Below, one piece after another: positions 24,009 through 32,692 of a stretch of 64,000 nt of DNA. Made by a program: the position numbers and the translations under genes. Where the stretch lies: assembly GCA_963801185.1 (NCBI GenBank), contig CAWDDW010000003.1, positions 620,001-684,000 on the forward strand, given 5' to 3'. The number at the start of each line of letters is the position of its first letter. Position 1 is the first letter of the stretch. The stretch is from Palsa-601 sp963801185 (GTDB lineage: Bacteria > Actinomycetota > Acidimicrobiia > Acidimicrobiales > Bog-793). Under the pieces are notes generated by a model. The model was not told the origin of the DNA and ran no database searches. It saw only the letters and a program-made list of their open reading frames with translations.

Positions 24009-24530
24009 ATGCAAGATCTGGCCTTGAGAGGCTCCGCATGCTCGGTGCTTGTGGCTGCGCTGTTCGTCGGGGGAGTGGGGGCTGTTCTTGCCGGCTGCTC
24101 GCTCCCGGGCGATGCGGTGAACGGGTACTACGCGCCCCTCAATGTCCTGCCCGACACAGACGTGGTCGTCGAGACGAACCTGAAGACGGCGGCCACTGGC
24201 GCGGACGTGTCGGACCAAGGTGGCGACACCGGCGGCAACGTGATCACGAGCGGTCCCTCGACGAGTGCGTCGGTGATCTCGAAGGACTCGAGCGGCACCG
24301 ATACCGCGTACGTCGGATTCAACCCCTTGTCACACGATTGCCTTGGTCTGCTCGCCATTGGGGCCGCAGGTCCGGCGTTGCTCGGTCAGTCCACTCCCGG
24401 CTCCTACTACTTCTGGGTCAAGAACACCTCGTCGGGAGCGTGTGAAGCGGCATCCTTCCTCACCCTCGGTGCGCCACCGACCAGCTGGCCGAAGGGAGAC
24501 CCGAGCAGTACCGCCTGGCCTGGCGTCTGA
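24009..24530 (+). CDS. Lipoprotein with a pilin-like soluble domain
   Basis: Protein of 173 residues. The N-terminus has a hydrophobic stretch and lipobox VLAGC with the cysteine at residue 30, so it should be a lipid-anchored exported protein. The soluble part parallels the two major pilins at 26602 and 27396: VETNLKTAATGAD here against SNLETALTGSD there, and the late DCLGLLAIG...GSYYFWVKNTSSGACEAASF against DCWYILDNK...GTYFGAYVAGSAANCSAAKA, with both cysteines kept. The class III/IV prepilin segment (GFTLIE) is absent. It may be a pilin-derived surface protein or pilus-associated anchor. Similarity was judged by eye. Confidence 0.6.
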   Translation: MQDLALRGSACSVLVAALFVGGVGAVLAGCSLPGDAVNGYYAPLNVLPDTDVVVETNLKTAATGADVSDQGGDTGGNVITSGPSTSASVISKDSSGTDTAYVGFNPLSHDCLGLLAIGAAGPALLGQSTPGSYYFWVKNTSSGACEAASFLTLGAPPTSWPKGDPSSTAWPGV

Positions 24531-24561
24531 TCTGAGGGCGCGCCGGCGAGGGCGCGACGGC

Positions 24562-25464
24562 TCATTTCGTCAGTGGCTCGGAGCTGAGCTGGGAGCCGAG
24601 CACATGGAGGTTCGGCAGTGTGCACGTGGCAGCGGGACGATCCCCGTCGATCGCGCAGATCGCAGCCGTGAAGTAGGCCGCTTGGATGTCGATGAGGTCT
24701 CCACCGCTCTTCTTCGAGCCCATCTCCGACAGGATCTGAGATCTCGTCAGAGACTTCAGGTTGGCCGCGTCCAACCACGGGAACGTGCCGGGCTGGAGAT
24801 ACTCCCCTGCGAGGTCCACGAAGGGCAGCCCTCCGGCGGCTTTCAGATAGGGCCGATTGTCGAACCGTGCGATCACTCGGGCAAGCTCGCCGCTCGGCGA
24901 CTGGAGGGTGTCACGCGAGCGGTCGAAGGTCTCGAACGCCCGGAAGGCCAGGTAAGGGCTCGAGTACTTCATCGTGCGGAACGTGAACGTGGAGATGTCC
25001 GCCGGAGCCTCGTCGGGCGATGAGGAAATCTCTCTCACGCCGGAGAACGTGCCGAAGTGGGTGAGCGCTTCTAGCAGTGCCCAGCGGTCGATGGCGCACA
25101 GTGGCGAGAACTCGCCGAGATTGGCCACGACGAGTGGCTTACCTCCCGACTCGAGTGGCGCCGTCGTTCCCTTGGCACCGGTCGGGTGGATCCGCTCCAA
25201 TGGCACAAGGCCAGAAGGCATCGCGGCCGTGTCGCCGTAGGTCGCGACCGGGATGTCGGCTATGCCCGTGAGGAGTTGCTGCGGGACGAGGGGAGTCAGC
25301 CGCTCGGTCGAAGCAGCGGGTGCCGGGTGAGCGGTGGTGCGGGAGTGGTCGATGATCACGACGGCTACGACGATCACGAGCACGATTCCCCCGAGCAGGA
25401 GGTAACCGGTCCGCTTCCTCTTGAACAGAACGATGTCGAGCGGATGACGGCGGCGGCGGTTCAC
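24562..25464 (-). CDS. Membrane-anchored DUF929-like protein
   Basis: Protein of 300 residues with a basic N-terminus and one membrane helix (GYLLLGGIVLVIVVAVVIID, residues about 20-39). The outer part carries KPLVVANLGEFSPLCAIDRW and ALLEALTHFGTFSGVREISS, the thioredoxin-like core of the DUF929 family, with a single cysteine instead of C-x2-C. The fold suggests a periplasm-side thioredoxin relative; with a single cysteine, disulfide exchange is doubtful. It lies next to pilin genes whose products carry one disulfide pair. A 15-bp gap separates it from the upstream gene at 25480, so they form a two-gene unit. Confidence 0.68.
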   Translation of the reverse strand: MNRRRRHPLDIVLFKRKRTGYLLLGGIVLVIVVAVVIIDHSRTTAHPAPAASTERLTPLVPQQLLTGIADIPVATYGDTAAMPSGLVPLERIHPTGAKGTTAPLESGGKPLVVANLGEFSPLCAIDRWALLEALTHFGTFSGVREISSSPDEAPADISTFTFRTMKYSSPYLAFRAFETFDRSRDTLQSPSGELARVIARFDNRPYLKAAGGLPFVDLAGEYLQPGTFPWLDAANLKSLTRSQILSEMGSKKSGGDLIDIQAAYFTAAICAIDGDRPAATCTLPNLHVLGSQLSSEPLTK

Positions 25465-25479
25465 GGTCCCTCCAGGAAT

Positions 25480-26292
25480 TCAGATCGGGCGGATGCCGAA
25501 GGCCATCGGGACCGAGCGCAAGACGAGCTGCACGTCCGAAGGAGCGCTCTCGTCGGGATTGGTCAAGAAGACGAAACCCCTCGTCGCCCCGAGCCCGATG
25601 TTGCCGTCGTCGATCATGAAGACGTTCTTCGCGAGCGCAGCCTTCGCGAAGTCCTTCCCGAAGTGCCGGGCGATGGCTGAGGACTTGGCCGCTCCGTTCT
25701 CGCTGGATACGTTCTCTATCTCGGCGACATCGCTCTCCGAGGGCACCGTTCCAGTCGGATTGAAGACGGCGACCACCCTCGAGGAGGCGCCATCCACGGC
25801 CTCGTCCGCGTCGGCCTCGTCCTTGTCGGCCGCGTCAGCCATCGGCGTCCCAGCTGAGACGAGCAGGTACGTCACCCGCTCGTCGCGGGCGACTGCCGAG
25901 ACGTGCCTACCCTGGTAGTCGCGGTAGTAGGCGAGAGCCCTCGCGACCAGGTCGTCGTAGTCCCACTCGGCGAACATCTGGCGACGCGTCCGCGAGTCGG
26001 GGATCCCCTCCAGCCGGTTGCGCTCGGCCCTCATCGACCGGAAGAATCCTCTCAAGACGATGATCATGAGCACGAGCTGGAACGGGAGGGATGCACCAGG
26101 AGGCCACGAAGCGTCCAGTCCGGAGAATGCGCAACCGAGAACGACGCCACAGATCACGACGAGCGCGACGCACGTGAGCAACGGGTCCCGTCCGGTGCGG
26201 GCCGCAATGGCTCGCCCGGTGGAGCTTCGCGGTCCGCGCACGAGCCGGCGGCCGAGGCGGGAGACGGCGGGGGTCGACACTGCTGGCGCCAT
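25480..26292 (-). CDS. Membrane protein of unknown function
   Basis: Protein of 270 residues not recognised. Two hydrophobic segments lie near the N-terminus (LLTCVALVVICGVVLGCAFS and LPFQLVLMIIVLRGFF), followed by a soluble domain with MFAEWDYDDLVARALAYYRD, an acidic stretch rich in D, E and A around residue 160, and SSAIARHFGKDFAKAALAKN near the end. It is transcribed with the DUF929-like gene (15 bp apart), between it and the pilin genes. ATG 26292 is the only sensible start. Confidence 0.6.
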   Translation of the reverse strand: MAPAVSTPAVSRLGRRLVRGPRSSTGRAIAARTGRDPLLTCVALVVICGVVLGCAFSGLDASWPPGASLPFQLVLMIIVLRGFFRSMRAERNRLEGIPDSRTRRQMFAEWDYDDLVARALAYYRDYQGRHVSAVARDERVTYLLVSAGTPMADAADKDEADADEAVDGASSRVVAVFNPTGTVPSESDVAEIENVSSENGAAKSSAIARHFGKDFAKAALAKNVFMIDDGNIGLGATRGFVFLTNPDESAPSDVQLVLRSVPMAFGIRPI

Positions 26293-26601
26293 GACCGAAT
26301 CCTACGAGACTGCACCGAGCCGCCCTGGCTCACACGCGAAGCGGGACCCGTCGAAACGGGTCCCGCTTGTTACACGTATACCACGACGTCCGTCCCGCAG
26401 ATGGGGGACCTTCGGTCAATGGTCTCTCGACAGCCAGCTGAACCGTCGAGTTGGAGCGCTCACCAACTCCGCCTCCAACCCTAGCGGACCCACGAGTTCG
26501 AACGGCCAAATTATTCAGGCGTCAGTCTCGACCGCGGGCTCGTCTGGCGTGGCTCGCTGGGCTCGCCCCCGGGTCGTCTCCCAGGTGGTCAGGCCATCTG
26601 T
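26293..26601. other. Intergenic region between pilin 1 and the membrane gene
   Basis: No gene is seen. It holds the terminator of the pilin at 26602 (listed separately) and the presumed promoter of the minus-strand gene starting at 26292. Confidence 0.7.
26339..26368. terminator. Strong hairpin terminator downstream of pilin 1
   Basis: AAGCGGGACCCGT (26339-26351) pairs perfectly with ACGGGTCCCGCTT (26356-26368) over a CGAA tetraloop: 13 bp. It is about 230 bp after the pilin stop on the minus strand, and its AA/TT edges give a short U-containing tail either way. Confidence 0.8.
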
Positions 26602-27192
26602 CTATGCGTTCTTCGGGAAGCCTGTCTGCGACCACCCACTACCGCCTGTTGCAGTCACACCTGTGGCCTTGGCAGCCGAGCAGTTGGCGGCCGAGCCGGC
26701 CACGTAGGCACCGAAGTAGGTGCCCGGTGCGGTCGGCGCGCCGGACACGATCGCCGAGCTCAGTGCCTTGTTGTCCAAGATGTACCAGCAGTCCGTGGTG
26801 CCTGGGGCGTATGCCCCGAGGAGGATGTCGGTACCGGCCGCGGGGGCGTCGACGGCGATGACGTTCTCTGCCGTCGAGTTCCCGCTGCCGTTCGGGGTGT
26901 AGGTCAGCCCGGTGTCTATCTGGGTCAACGTCGACACACCCTGCCCGGGGTTGAGGACGTTCGAGTAGCTCTGGCCATTCTGCGTGTAGAACGTGTCCGA
27001 GCCGGTGAGCGCCGTCTCGAGGTTGCTCTGGACGGCAGTGTTGTTGGCTGCCTTTGTCGTACCGAGGTACGTCGGGATTGCGATTGCCAGCAGGATGCCG
27101 ATGATGAGCAACACCACCAGCAACTCGATCAAGGTGAATCCGGCGTCGGTATCTTCTTCGTTGTGTTGTTTGATGAAACGAGTAATTCGCAT
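26602..27192 (-). CDS. Type IV major pilin 1
   Basis: Protein of 196 residues. The prepilin leader MRITRFIKQHNEEDTDA ends before G-FTLIELLVVLLIIGILLAI, with cleavage after the glycine and Glu at +5. The globular domain begins AANNTAVQSNLETALTGSDT and has a C-terminal pair of cysteines (DCWYILD and AANCSAAKA) that should form the D-loop disulfide. A GGAGCGCGGGGGA box precedes ATG 27192. It is a paralogue of the gene at 27396 and has its own terminator. The prepilin peptidase at 31748 is the likely processing enzyme. Confidence 0.93.
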   Translation of the reverse strand: MRITRFIKQHNEEDTDAGFTLIELLVVLLIIGILLAIAIPTYLGTTKAANNTAVQSNLETALTGSDTFYTQNGQSYSNVLNPGQGVSTLTQIDTGLTYTPNGSGNSTAENVIAVDAPAAGTDILLGAYAPGTTDCWYILDNKALSSAIVSGAPTAPGTYFGAYVAGSAANCSAAKATGVTATGGSGWSQTGFPKNA

Positions 27193-27338
27193 GGTTCCCC
27201 CGCGCTCCTTAGAACCTTTGTGGGGTTGACGAAGCGTCCCCTCCCGCGCTGACACCTACATCATTACGTAGGAGGAGGACCCTTTCGCGAATAGGGCGAC
27301 GAGTGGCAGTGCTGCCTGCGCCGCCCTTCGAATAGCAA

Positions 27339-27368
27339 GAAGACCCCGGGGTTACCCCCGGGGTCTTC
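27339..27368. terminator. Strong hairpin terminator downstream of pilin 2
   Basis: GAAGACCCCGGGG (27339-27351) pairs perfectly with CCCCGGGGTCTTC (27356-27368) over the TTAC loop. It lies about 28 bp after the stop of the minus-strand pilin at 27396 and separates the two pilin transcripts. Confidence 0.85.
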
Positions 27369-27395
27369 TCCTAGGTCATCAGACCAGCTGGCCGA

Positions 27396-27995
27396 TTAGG
27401 CGTTCTTCGGGAAGCCCGTCTGCACCCAGCCACTACCACCGGACGCCGCGACCTGAGTCGCCTTGGCGGTGGTGCAGTTGGCTGCCGAGCCGGCGATGTA
27501 GCCACCGAAGAAGGTGCCGACTGCAGTTGGGGCGCCGGTAACGATCGCCGAGGCCTGCGTTGCCTTGTTGTCAAGGATGTACCAGCAGTCCGTGGTACCC
27601 GGGGCGTATGCGCCGAGGAGGATGTTGGTAGCGGTCCCAGGAACATCGACCGCGATGACGTTTGCCGCGCTCGAGTTCCCACTGCCGTTGGCGGTGTAGG
27701 TCAGACCTGTGTCGATCTGCGTAAGCGTGGACACACCATTCCCAGGGGTAAGGATGTTCGAGTAGCTCTGGTTGTTCTGGGTGTAGAAGGTGTCCGACCC
27801 GGTGAGAGCGGTTTGCAGGTTGCTCTCAGCGGCGGTGTTGTTCGCGCTCTTAGTGACCGACAAGAACGTCGGGATTGCGATTGCGAGCAGGATGCCGATG
27901 ATCAAGAGGACGACCAAGAGCTCGATAAGGGTGAAGCCCTCATCGGACACTACCTCTTCACGACGCTGCCGCATTTGGCGGGTGAGCTGGAGCAT
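27396..27995 (-). CDS. Type IV major pilin 2
   Basis: Protein of 199 residues, tandem paralogue of pilin 1. The leader MLQLTRQMRQRREEVVSDE is followed by G-FTLIELLVVLLIIGILLAI, then ANNTAAESNLQTALTGSDTF and the same C-terminal disulfide region (DCWYILDNKATQASAIV, AANCTTAKATQV). AAGGAGGGAG lies seven bases before ATG 27995, stronger than for pilin 1. The leader and the helix after residue 25 differ from pilin 1, while the C-terminal half is nearly identical, which points to gene conversion or recent duplication. The hairpin immediately downstream and the long upstream region suggest high, independent expression. Confidence 0.93.
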   Translation of the reverse strand: MLQLTRQMRQRREEVVSDEGFTLIELLVVLLIIGILLAIAIPTFLSVTKSANNTAAESNLQTALTGSDTFYTQNNQSYSNILTPGNGVSTLTQIDTGLTYTANGSGNSSAANVIAVDVPGTATNILLGAYAPGTTDCWYILDNKATQASAIVTGAPTAVGTFFGGYIAGSAANCTTAKATQVAASGGSGWVQTGFPKNA

Positions 27996-28353
27996 TGATG
28001 CTCCCTCCTTGTCTTGTTGTCAATGAATACTGACTACCGCGAGCAGACCCTCGCCTGTGCTTGGTGAGCGTACGGATTCGCCAGCAGAAGTAAATATAAC
28101 ACGAAGAGTGGTGCTTTGGCGACCCCTTGCGCGAATTTTTACCGCGATCGGTGAGAAATTTCTCGCTGTGCGTGACAAAGCGCCGCTACGGAGACGCGTC
28201 AATACAGAGGATCCGGAATTCCGCTCTCCGGAAGTCCCCTGCAGTTATCACTGTAGGTGGTTGAGCAGCGAAGTGCAAAGCGGCGCCGCCCCGCCGGACA
28301 ACCGCCCCGCCGGTCCCGTCCCCCGGTCTCGGAGACGCGACCGTGCCTGGCTT
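27996..28353. other. Intergenic region upstream of pilin 2
   Basis: About 360 bp without a gene. It should hold the promoter and 5' leader of pilin 2 and the 3' end of the O-antigen-ligase-like transcript, both on the minus strand. The AT-rich patch at 28085-28105 (AAATATAACA) is the most promoter-like part. No clear riboswitch or hairpin seen. Confidence 0.6.
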
Positions 28354-30198
28354 CTATGACGAGCCCTGCCGTAGGTGAGCCGCGATCTGTCCGAGCTCGG
28401 CCTTTTCCGCAGGAGTCGGGTAGAGGGAGTAGAGCAGCTGCTCCTCACGGAACGCGGTCTCGTATTGACGTTCGTCCATCGCGATCTGAACGAGTCTCGT
28501 GAGCGCCTGGTCCTCGTACGGAGCGATGGTGAGCGAGTGATCGAACTCGCGGGTCGCCGTCCCGAGCCGGTTCAGGTCGAGGTCCGCCTGCCCGAGCTCC
28601 GCCCAGTAACCGGGGTTGGTCGGCTCACGCCCGACAGCCGCCAGCTGCTCGGTCCTGCTCTTCGCCAACCAACCGTGGCCCGGATGCAAAATGCTGTAGT
28701 AGGCGTACACCGTTGCGAGCTCGGAGGCAGAGTCGGGCCACTCGGGCATGAGAGTGTTCGCGTCCTTGGCCTTGGCGATCGAGAAGTGCTCTTTGGCTTG
28801 GTACAGGTCCGCGTCCCCCACGAGGAGCGACGCCCCGAGCACCAGTGCGACGAGCACGACGCACGCGGTGACGAGTCTGTCGGCGAGATTGCCAGGCTGT
28901 TGTTGACGGCCCGTCTCCCACGCGAACGCGCCGGCTGCACCTCCGAGAGCCATGAACGCGATCGGGTCGGTGCCGATGTTGAGCGGCTCGACCAGCCTCA
29001 CGGCCAGTGTGAACACGGCGAAGCCGAGCAAGGCGCCCGAGGAGCCACGCACCGAGGTGACGCCGAACGCAGCGAGCGCGACGAGGCCGATCACGCCGGT
29101 CGTGACGAGCACCTCGATGGCAATGTTGTGGGCGTCGGTGAAGTAGCGGTCGGGCCCGAGCTGGCGCGCGAGCGACACCGGGAGTCTCGTGGCGGTCGCG
29201 TGCAGGAACTGGCCGGGGCCGTAGCCGAACAACGGGTGGTGCAAGGCGGCCTTCAGACCCACCTTCCAGATCGCGAGGCGCAAGCCGTAGGTCGTCCTCG
29301 TGGCCGAGAGCTCCGTGGCGCGATTCACGACCGTGAGCGTCCCGGTGAGCGTGCCGAAGCCGTAGCCGGCGACTATCGCTCCTATGTACACGAGGGCCCG
29401 GTGCCATGGGTACCGCCACAGCGCGTACGCCGCCAACCCCACGAACAAGATGGGAGCGAGGCGCTCGGCAGAGAGCTCGAGACCGAGCGCGATGATCGCA
29501 GCCCACAGTGCCCAGGGCCACGGCTTGCGGCAGACACGACCGAGGACGAGGGCGAGGCCTCCCATCAGCAGTGCTTCGAGGTGGATCGGATTGCCGAGGA
29601 AGCCGTCAGCCTGCCCGTCGAAAGTCTGCAGCAGCCCGGCCGTGAAGACGCCGCCCGCGTACTTCGTCCCGTACACCTGTGCGATGCCGAGCAACGCGTT
29701 GGCAAGTACTCCGGCGAGCAGCCCGCCGAGGAGTATGCGGCGACCGTGCTCGTCAAGGGTGGCTCCGATGGCCCAACCTCCGATGCAAGCCATCCAGAAG
29801 AACCACCCGGTGCCCCAGAGATAGGTTCCGAAGATCCCCTCGACGGGGACAGCCGACAGCACGGCCGCGATGAGAGCGACGACGAGGAACGCCACGCCGA
29901 GCCGGGCGGGTATCCGCAACGGGCCAGAGCGTGCGAGGCGGTAAAGAGGTACGACACCCACCGCGGCGATGAGGAGCATGACGAGGTACTTCGGAGTGAA
30001 GGTGTCGGAGCCGACCTGTGGGTCGGCGACGATCGGTAAAGCCGCCGCGGCGAGGCCGGCGAATATTGCCAGCGCGCTCGCAGGGGGAGCCTTGCGACTT
30101 TCGTTCTCGAGCGACGAGGAGATGCCGACACGGGGCGGTCGCGCGGGCGGCTCCGGCAGGGAGATCCCTGCCCCCTGGCCGGACGGCGTCGTGCTCAT
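28354..30198 (-). CDS. O-antigen ligase/polymerase-like membrane protein with C-terminal TPR-like region
   Basis: Protein of 614 residues. After a proline-rich cytoplasmic start, about ten to twelve membrane helices run to about residue 430. The large loop contains LKAALHHPLFGYGPGQFLHA and DRYFTDAHNIAIEVLVTTGV, the Wzy/WaaL signature with G-x-G-x-G and H-N. The C-terminal 150 residues are soluble with TPR-like helices (YWAELGQADLDLNRLGTATR, EFDHSLTIAPYEDQALTRLV). It should polymerise or ligate lipid-linked glycan outside the membrane. In pilus loci such enzymes can also glycosylate pilins (PilO/PglL type), which is possible here because pilin 2 is the next gene. Confidence 0.78.
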   Translation of the reverse strand: MSTTPSGQGAGISLPEPPARPPRVGISSSLENESRKAPPASALAIFAGLAAAALPIVADPQVGSDTFTPKYLVMLLIAAVGVVPLYRLARSGPLRIPARLGVAFLVVALIAAVLSAVPVEGIFGTYLWGTGWFFWMACIGGWAIGATLDEHGRRILLGGLLAGVLANALLGIAQVYGTKYAGGVFTAGLLQTFDGQADGFLGNPIHLEALLMGGLALVLGRVCRKPWPWALWAAIIALGLELSAERLAPILFVGLAAYALWRYPWHRALVYIGAIVAGYGFGTLTGTLTVVNRATELSATRTTYGLRLAIWKVGLKAALHHPLFGYGPGQFLHATATRLPVSLARQLGPDRYFTDAHNIAIEVLVTTGVIGLVALAAFGVTSVRGSSGALLGFAVFTLAVRLVEPLNIGTDPIAFMALGGAAGAFAWETGRQQQPGNLADRLVTACVVLVALVLGASLLVGDADLYQAKEHFSIAKAKDANTLMPEWPDSASELATVYAYYSILHPGHGWLAKSRTEQLAAVGREPTNPGYWAELGQADLDLNRLGTATREFDHSLTIAPYEDQALTRLVQIAMDERQYETAFREEQLLYSLYPTPAEKAELGQIAAHLRQGSS

Positions 30199-30415
30199 CG
30201 CCTGGTCCCGGAGCGGCGACTGGAGCGCGAGGAGGCTGTGCGCTCAGCCTTGTGCATGAGGTGACGGTAGCAGTAGGGCTGGTCCGGCTGGCGTTGGGTT
30301 CGCAGCTGCCCGGGCAGGTCAGGCCAGCGCGACGTGTACGAAGCGAGCTGCCACTGTCACCCTTTGTACTGGGGAGCCGGTGTTACGCTCTCCGCCTCAG
30401 GACAAGGGGGTAACG

Positions 30416-31729
30416 GTGATCCGAGCTGCCCGCTGGGCCATCCAGCTGGCCTGTGCCGCTGTCGTCCTCGGGCTTGCTGCCTTCCACGCGCTCTCCCACC
30501 ACTACGACCTGTTCGGCTTTCCCCGCTTCGGCTGGGAGCTCGTCTTCATCGCGTTGCTCTGCGTCACGACGTACGCGTTCGGGCTGCCGCTCGAGCGGCG
30601 GGACGCACTTGCGGCCAGCGGGGCTGCGCTCGGGGCGGTGATCGCCGCCGCAGTGATCGTCTCGGTCCTCGCGCTCGTGTTGCGCCAGGCGCTGCTGCCC
30701 CGTCTCGTGGTCTTCGGTGCCGTCGCGGCCCTGACACCGGTGTTGAGCGTGATCTCGTCCCTCACGAGTCGGAGCCTGTCGACGGACCAGCCCTACGACA
30801 GGGCACTCTTGGTGCTCAGCCCGCCCGAGGAGGAAGTCGTGCGGCGGGACGTCGCGGGACACTGCGAGCGGCCGGTCCGGGTGGCGGCGGCCATCACCGT
30901 GGCCGAGGTGGAGCCCGTAGCCGACGACCCGGAGCCGCTCGTGCGCCTGGCGGACGAGCACAGAGCGACCGTGGTGGTCATCGGCCGGGAGGCGCAAGTG
31001 GACGACTTCGTCGTCGCCCAGGCCGCCGAACTGCACGCCCGCGGGATCAGGGTCAGGACGCTCACGATGTTCTACGACGAGTGGCTCGGCAAGCTCCCGA
31101 TCGTCGAGCTCGAGCGTGTCTCGTTGCTCTTCGACATCAACGAGGTTCATTTCACTGCCTACGCCCGCGTGAAGCGGCTGCTCGACTTGGCGGCGGCTGT
31201 TCTTCTCATGCCGGTGCTCCTCGTGCTCATCCCGATCGTCGCCGTCGCAGACCTGGTCGGGGGCAATCGAGGCCCGCTCTTCTACAGCCAGGAGCGCGTG
31301 GGCAAGGACGGCGCGATCTTCCGGATCCTCAAGTTCAGGACCATGCGACCACACGACGGTCCGACCACTTGGACGGCGGAGAACGACCCGAGGATCGGAA
31401 TGGTAGGGCGACTCATGAGGAAGACCCACGTCGACGAGGTGCCTCAAGTCATGAACCTGCTGCGGCGGGAGCTCTCGATCGTCGGGCCGAGGCCGGAGCA
31501 ACCTCGCTACGTGGCAGAGCTGCGCAAGCGGATCCCCTTTTATGACGTGAGGCATCTCGTGCGGCCCGGGCTGACCGGCTGGGCGCAGGTCAAGTACGAC
31601 TACGGGTCGACCGAAGCCGACGCTCTCGAGAAGCTTCAGTACGAATTCTTCTACCTGCGCCACCAGCGGCTCAATCTGGACCTCCTCATCATCGGCCGAA
31701 CGCTGCGTTCCATCATGGGAGGTAAGTGA
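30416..31729 (+). CDS. Polyprenyl-phosphate sugar-1-phosphate transferase (initiating glycosyltransferase)
   Basis: Protein of 437 residues with three to four N-terminal membrane helices, a central soluble segment and a C-terminal bacterial sugar transferase domain (residues about 245-437). The re-entrant helix KRLLDLAAAVLLMPVLLVLI, then GPLFYSQERVGKDGAIFRIL-KFRTMR, RKTHVDEVPQVMNLLRRELS and IVGPRPEQP, are family landmarks; the D-E pair in VDEVPQ is catalytic. It adds the first sugar phosphate to undecaprenyl phosphate for exopolysaccharide or glycan synthesis. GTG 30416 follows AAGGGGG. It diverges from the ligase-like gene. Confidence 0.87.
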   Translation: MIRAARWAIQLACAAVVLGLAAFHALSHHYDLFGFPRFGWELVFIALLCVTTYAFGLPLERRDALAASGAALGAVIAAAVIVSVLALVLRQALLPRLVVFGAVAALTPVLSVISSLTSRSLSTDQPYDRALLVLSPPEEEVVRRDVAGHCERPVRVAAAITVAEVEPVADDPEPLVRLADEHRATVVVIGREAQVDDFVVAQAAELHARGIRVRTLTMFYDEWLGKLPIVELERVSLLFDINEVHFTAYARVKRLLDLAAAVLLMPVLLVLIPIVAVADLVGGNRGPLFYSQERVGKDGAIFRILKFRTMRPHDGPTTWTAENDPRIGMVGRLMRKTHVDEVPQVMNLLRRELSIVGPRPEQPRYVAELRKRIPFYDVRHLVRPGLTGWAQVKYDYGSTEADALEKLQYEFFYLRHQRLNLDLLIIGRTLRSIMGGK

Positions 31730-31747
31730 CAGAACGCCCGGGGGCGC

Positions 31748-32548
31748 TCATCCGAGCCACAACCGGACAAGGTCCGGCCCGAAGCACACCCCTACGAGAG
31801 CGCCAGCGGAGAGGAAAGGCGCGAACGGGAGCTTCGTCTTGCCGGTGGCGCCGCGCGTGGAGACAAGGAAGAGCGCGCCGGCGCCCGCCAGCGCGACACC
31901 GAGAAGAAGCGCCACACCGGCGATAGCGAGCCCGGCCCCGCGAGGGTCGAGCCAACCCACAAAGAAAGAGGTGACGGCGACGAGCTTGACGTCGCCGAGA
32001 CCCAGCCCGCCCTTGTAGGCCTCGCGGATCCCGAAGAACAGCGCGAAGGCGGCCGCGCCCGCGATCACGCCGTTGAGGAGATGGCCGATCGTCCGCGTCT
32101 CGACTGAGGCCAAGAGGAGAAGTGGCACGCCGATGCCGGCGGTCACGGCGAGGATCGCCGACGGCACCTTCATGTGGTCGAGATCGATGACAGACACAGC
32201 GATCAGTCCGGCGGCGAGGACACAGAAGGCAGGGACGGCCCATGGCGAGCCGACGCGCCAGGCTGTCGCGGCGAAGCAAGCCGCTGTCGTTGCTTCGAGC
32301 ATCGGGTAGCGGAGAGGGATGTGAACAGCACAGGAGCGGCATCGTCCGCCGAGCATCACGTAAGAGACGAGCGGGATGTTGTCGTAGGGATGGATGTGCG
32401 CCCCGCACTGGGGACAGTGCGAGTCGGGCCGCACGATCGACTCACCGCGCGGGACGCGCGATGTGACCACGGACAGGAAGGATCCGATGACGAGCCCGAA
32501 CACTGCGCTCACCACGATGGCGTACACATGGGCTGGCGAACTCATCAA
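31748..32548 (-). CDS. pilD: Prepilin peptidase/N-methyltransferase (type IV leader peptidase)
   Basis: Membrane aspartyl protease of 266 residues that cuts prepilins and usually methylates the new N-terminus. The N-terminal cytoplasmic domain has SFLSVVTSRVPRGESIVRPD and a zinc site of two C-x2-C pairs (CPQC and CRSC). The catalytic aspartates lie in VIDLDHMKVPS and in GLGLGDVKLVA (the G-x-G-D motif). About eight hydrophobic helices are visible. It faces the pilin-like genes that start at 32693 on the other strand. Substrates here should include both major pilins and the minor pilin-like proteins. Confidence 0.92.
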   Translation of the reverse strand: MMSSPAHVYAIVVSAVFGLVIGSFLSVVTSRVPRGESIVRPDSHCPQCGAHIHPYDNIPLVSYVMLGGRCRSCAVHIPLRYPMLEATTAACFAATAWRVGSPWAVPAFCVLAAGLIAVSVIDLDHMKVPSAILAVTAGIGVPLLLLASVETRTIGHLLNGVIAGAAAFALFFGIREAYKGGLGLGDVKLVAVTSFFVGWLDPRGAGLAIAGVALLLGVALAGAGALFLVSTRGATGKTKLPFAPFLSAGALVGVCFGPDLVRLWLG

Positions 32549-32692
32549 GTGGTCCGTCCTAGCACGCCTCGAGGCTTAGACTGCGCCAGATGGACCATTC
32601 GTTGGCCCAGAGCCGATCCTTGGACTCTGATGTAGTTTCGTTGTATTTCTTTCAGCCGACACGCGCGTGCCGTGTTCAAGTGACTACTATGA

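Noticed and set aside
27996..28353. Riboswitch in the long region before pilin 2
   Set aside because: No recognisable c-di-GMP (GEMM) core or other conserved fold was found by eye; a covariance-model search would be decisive.
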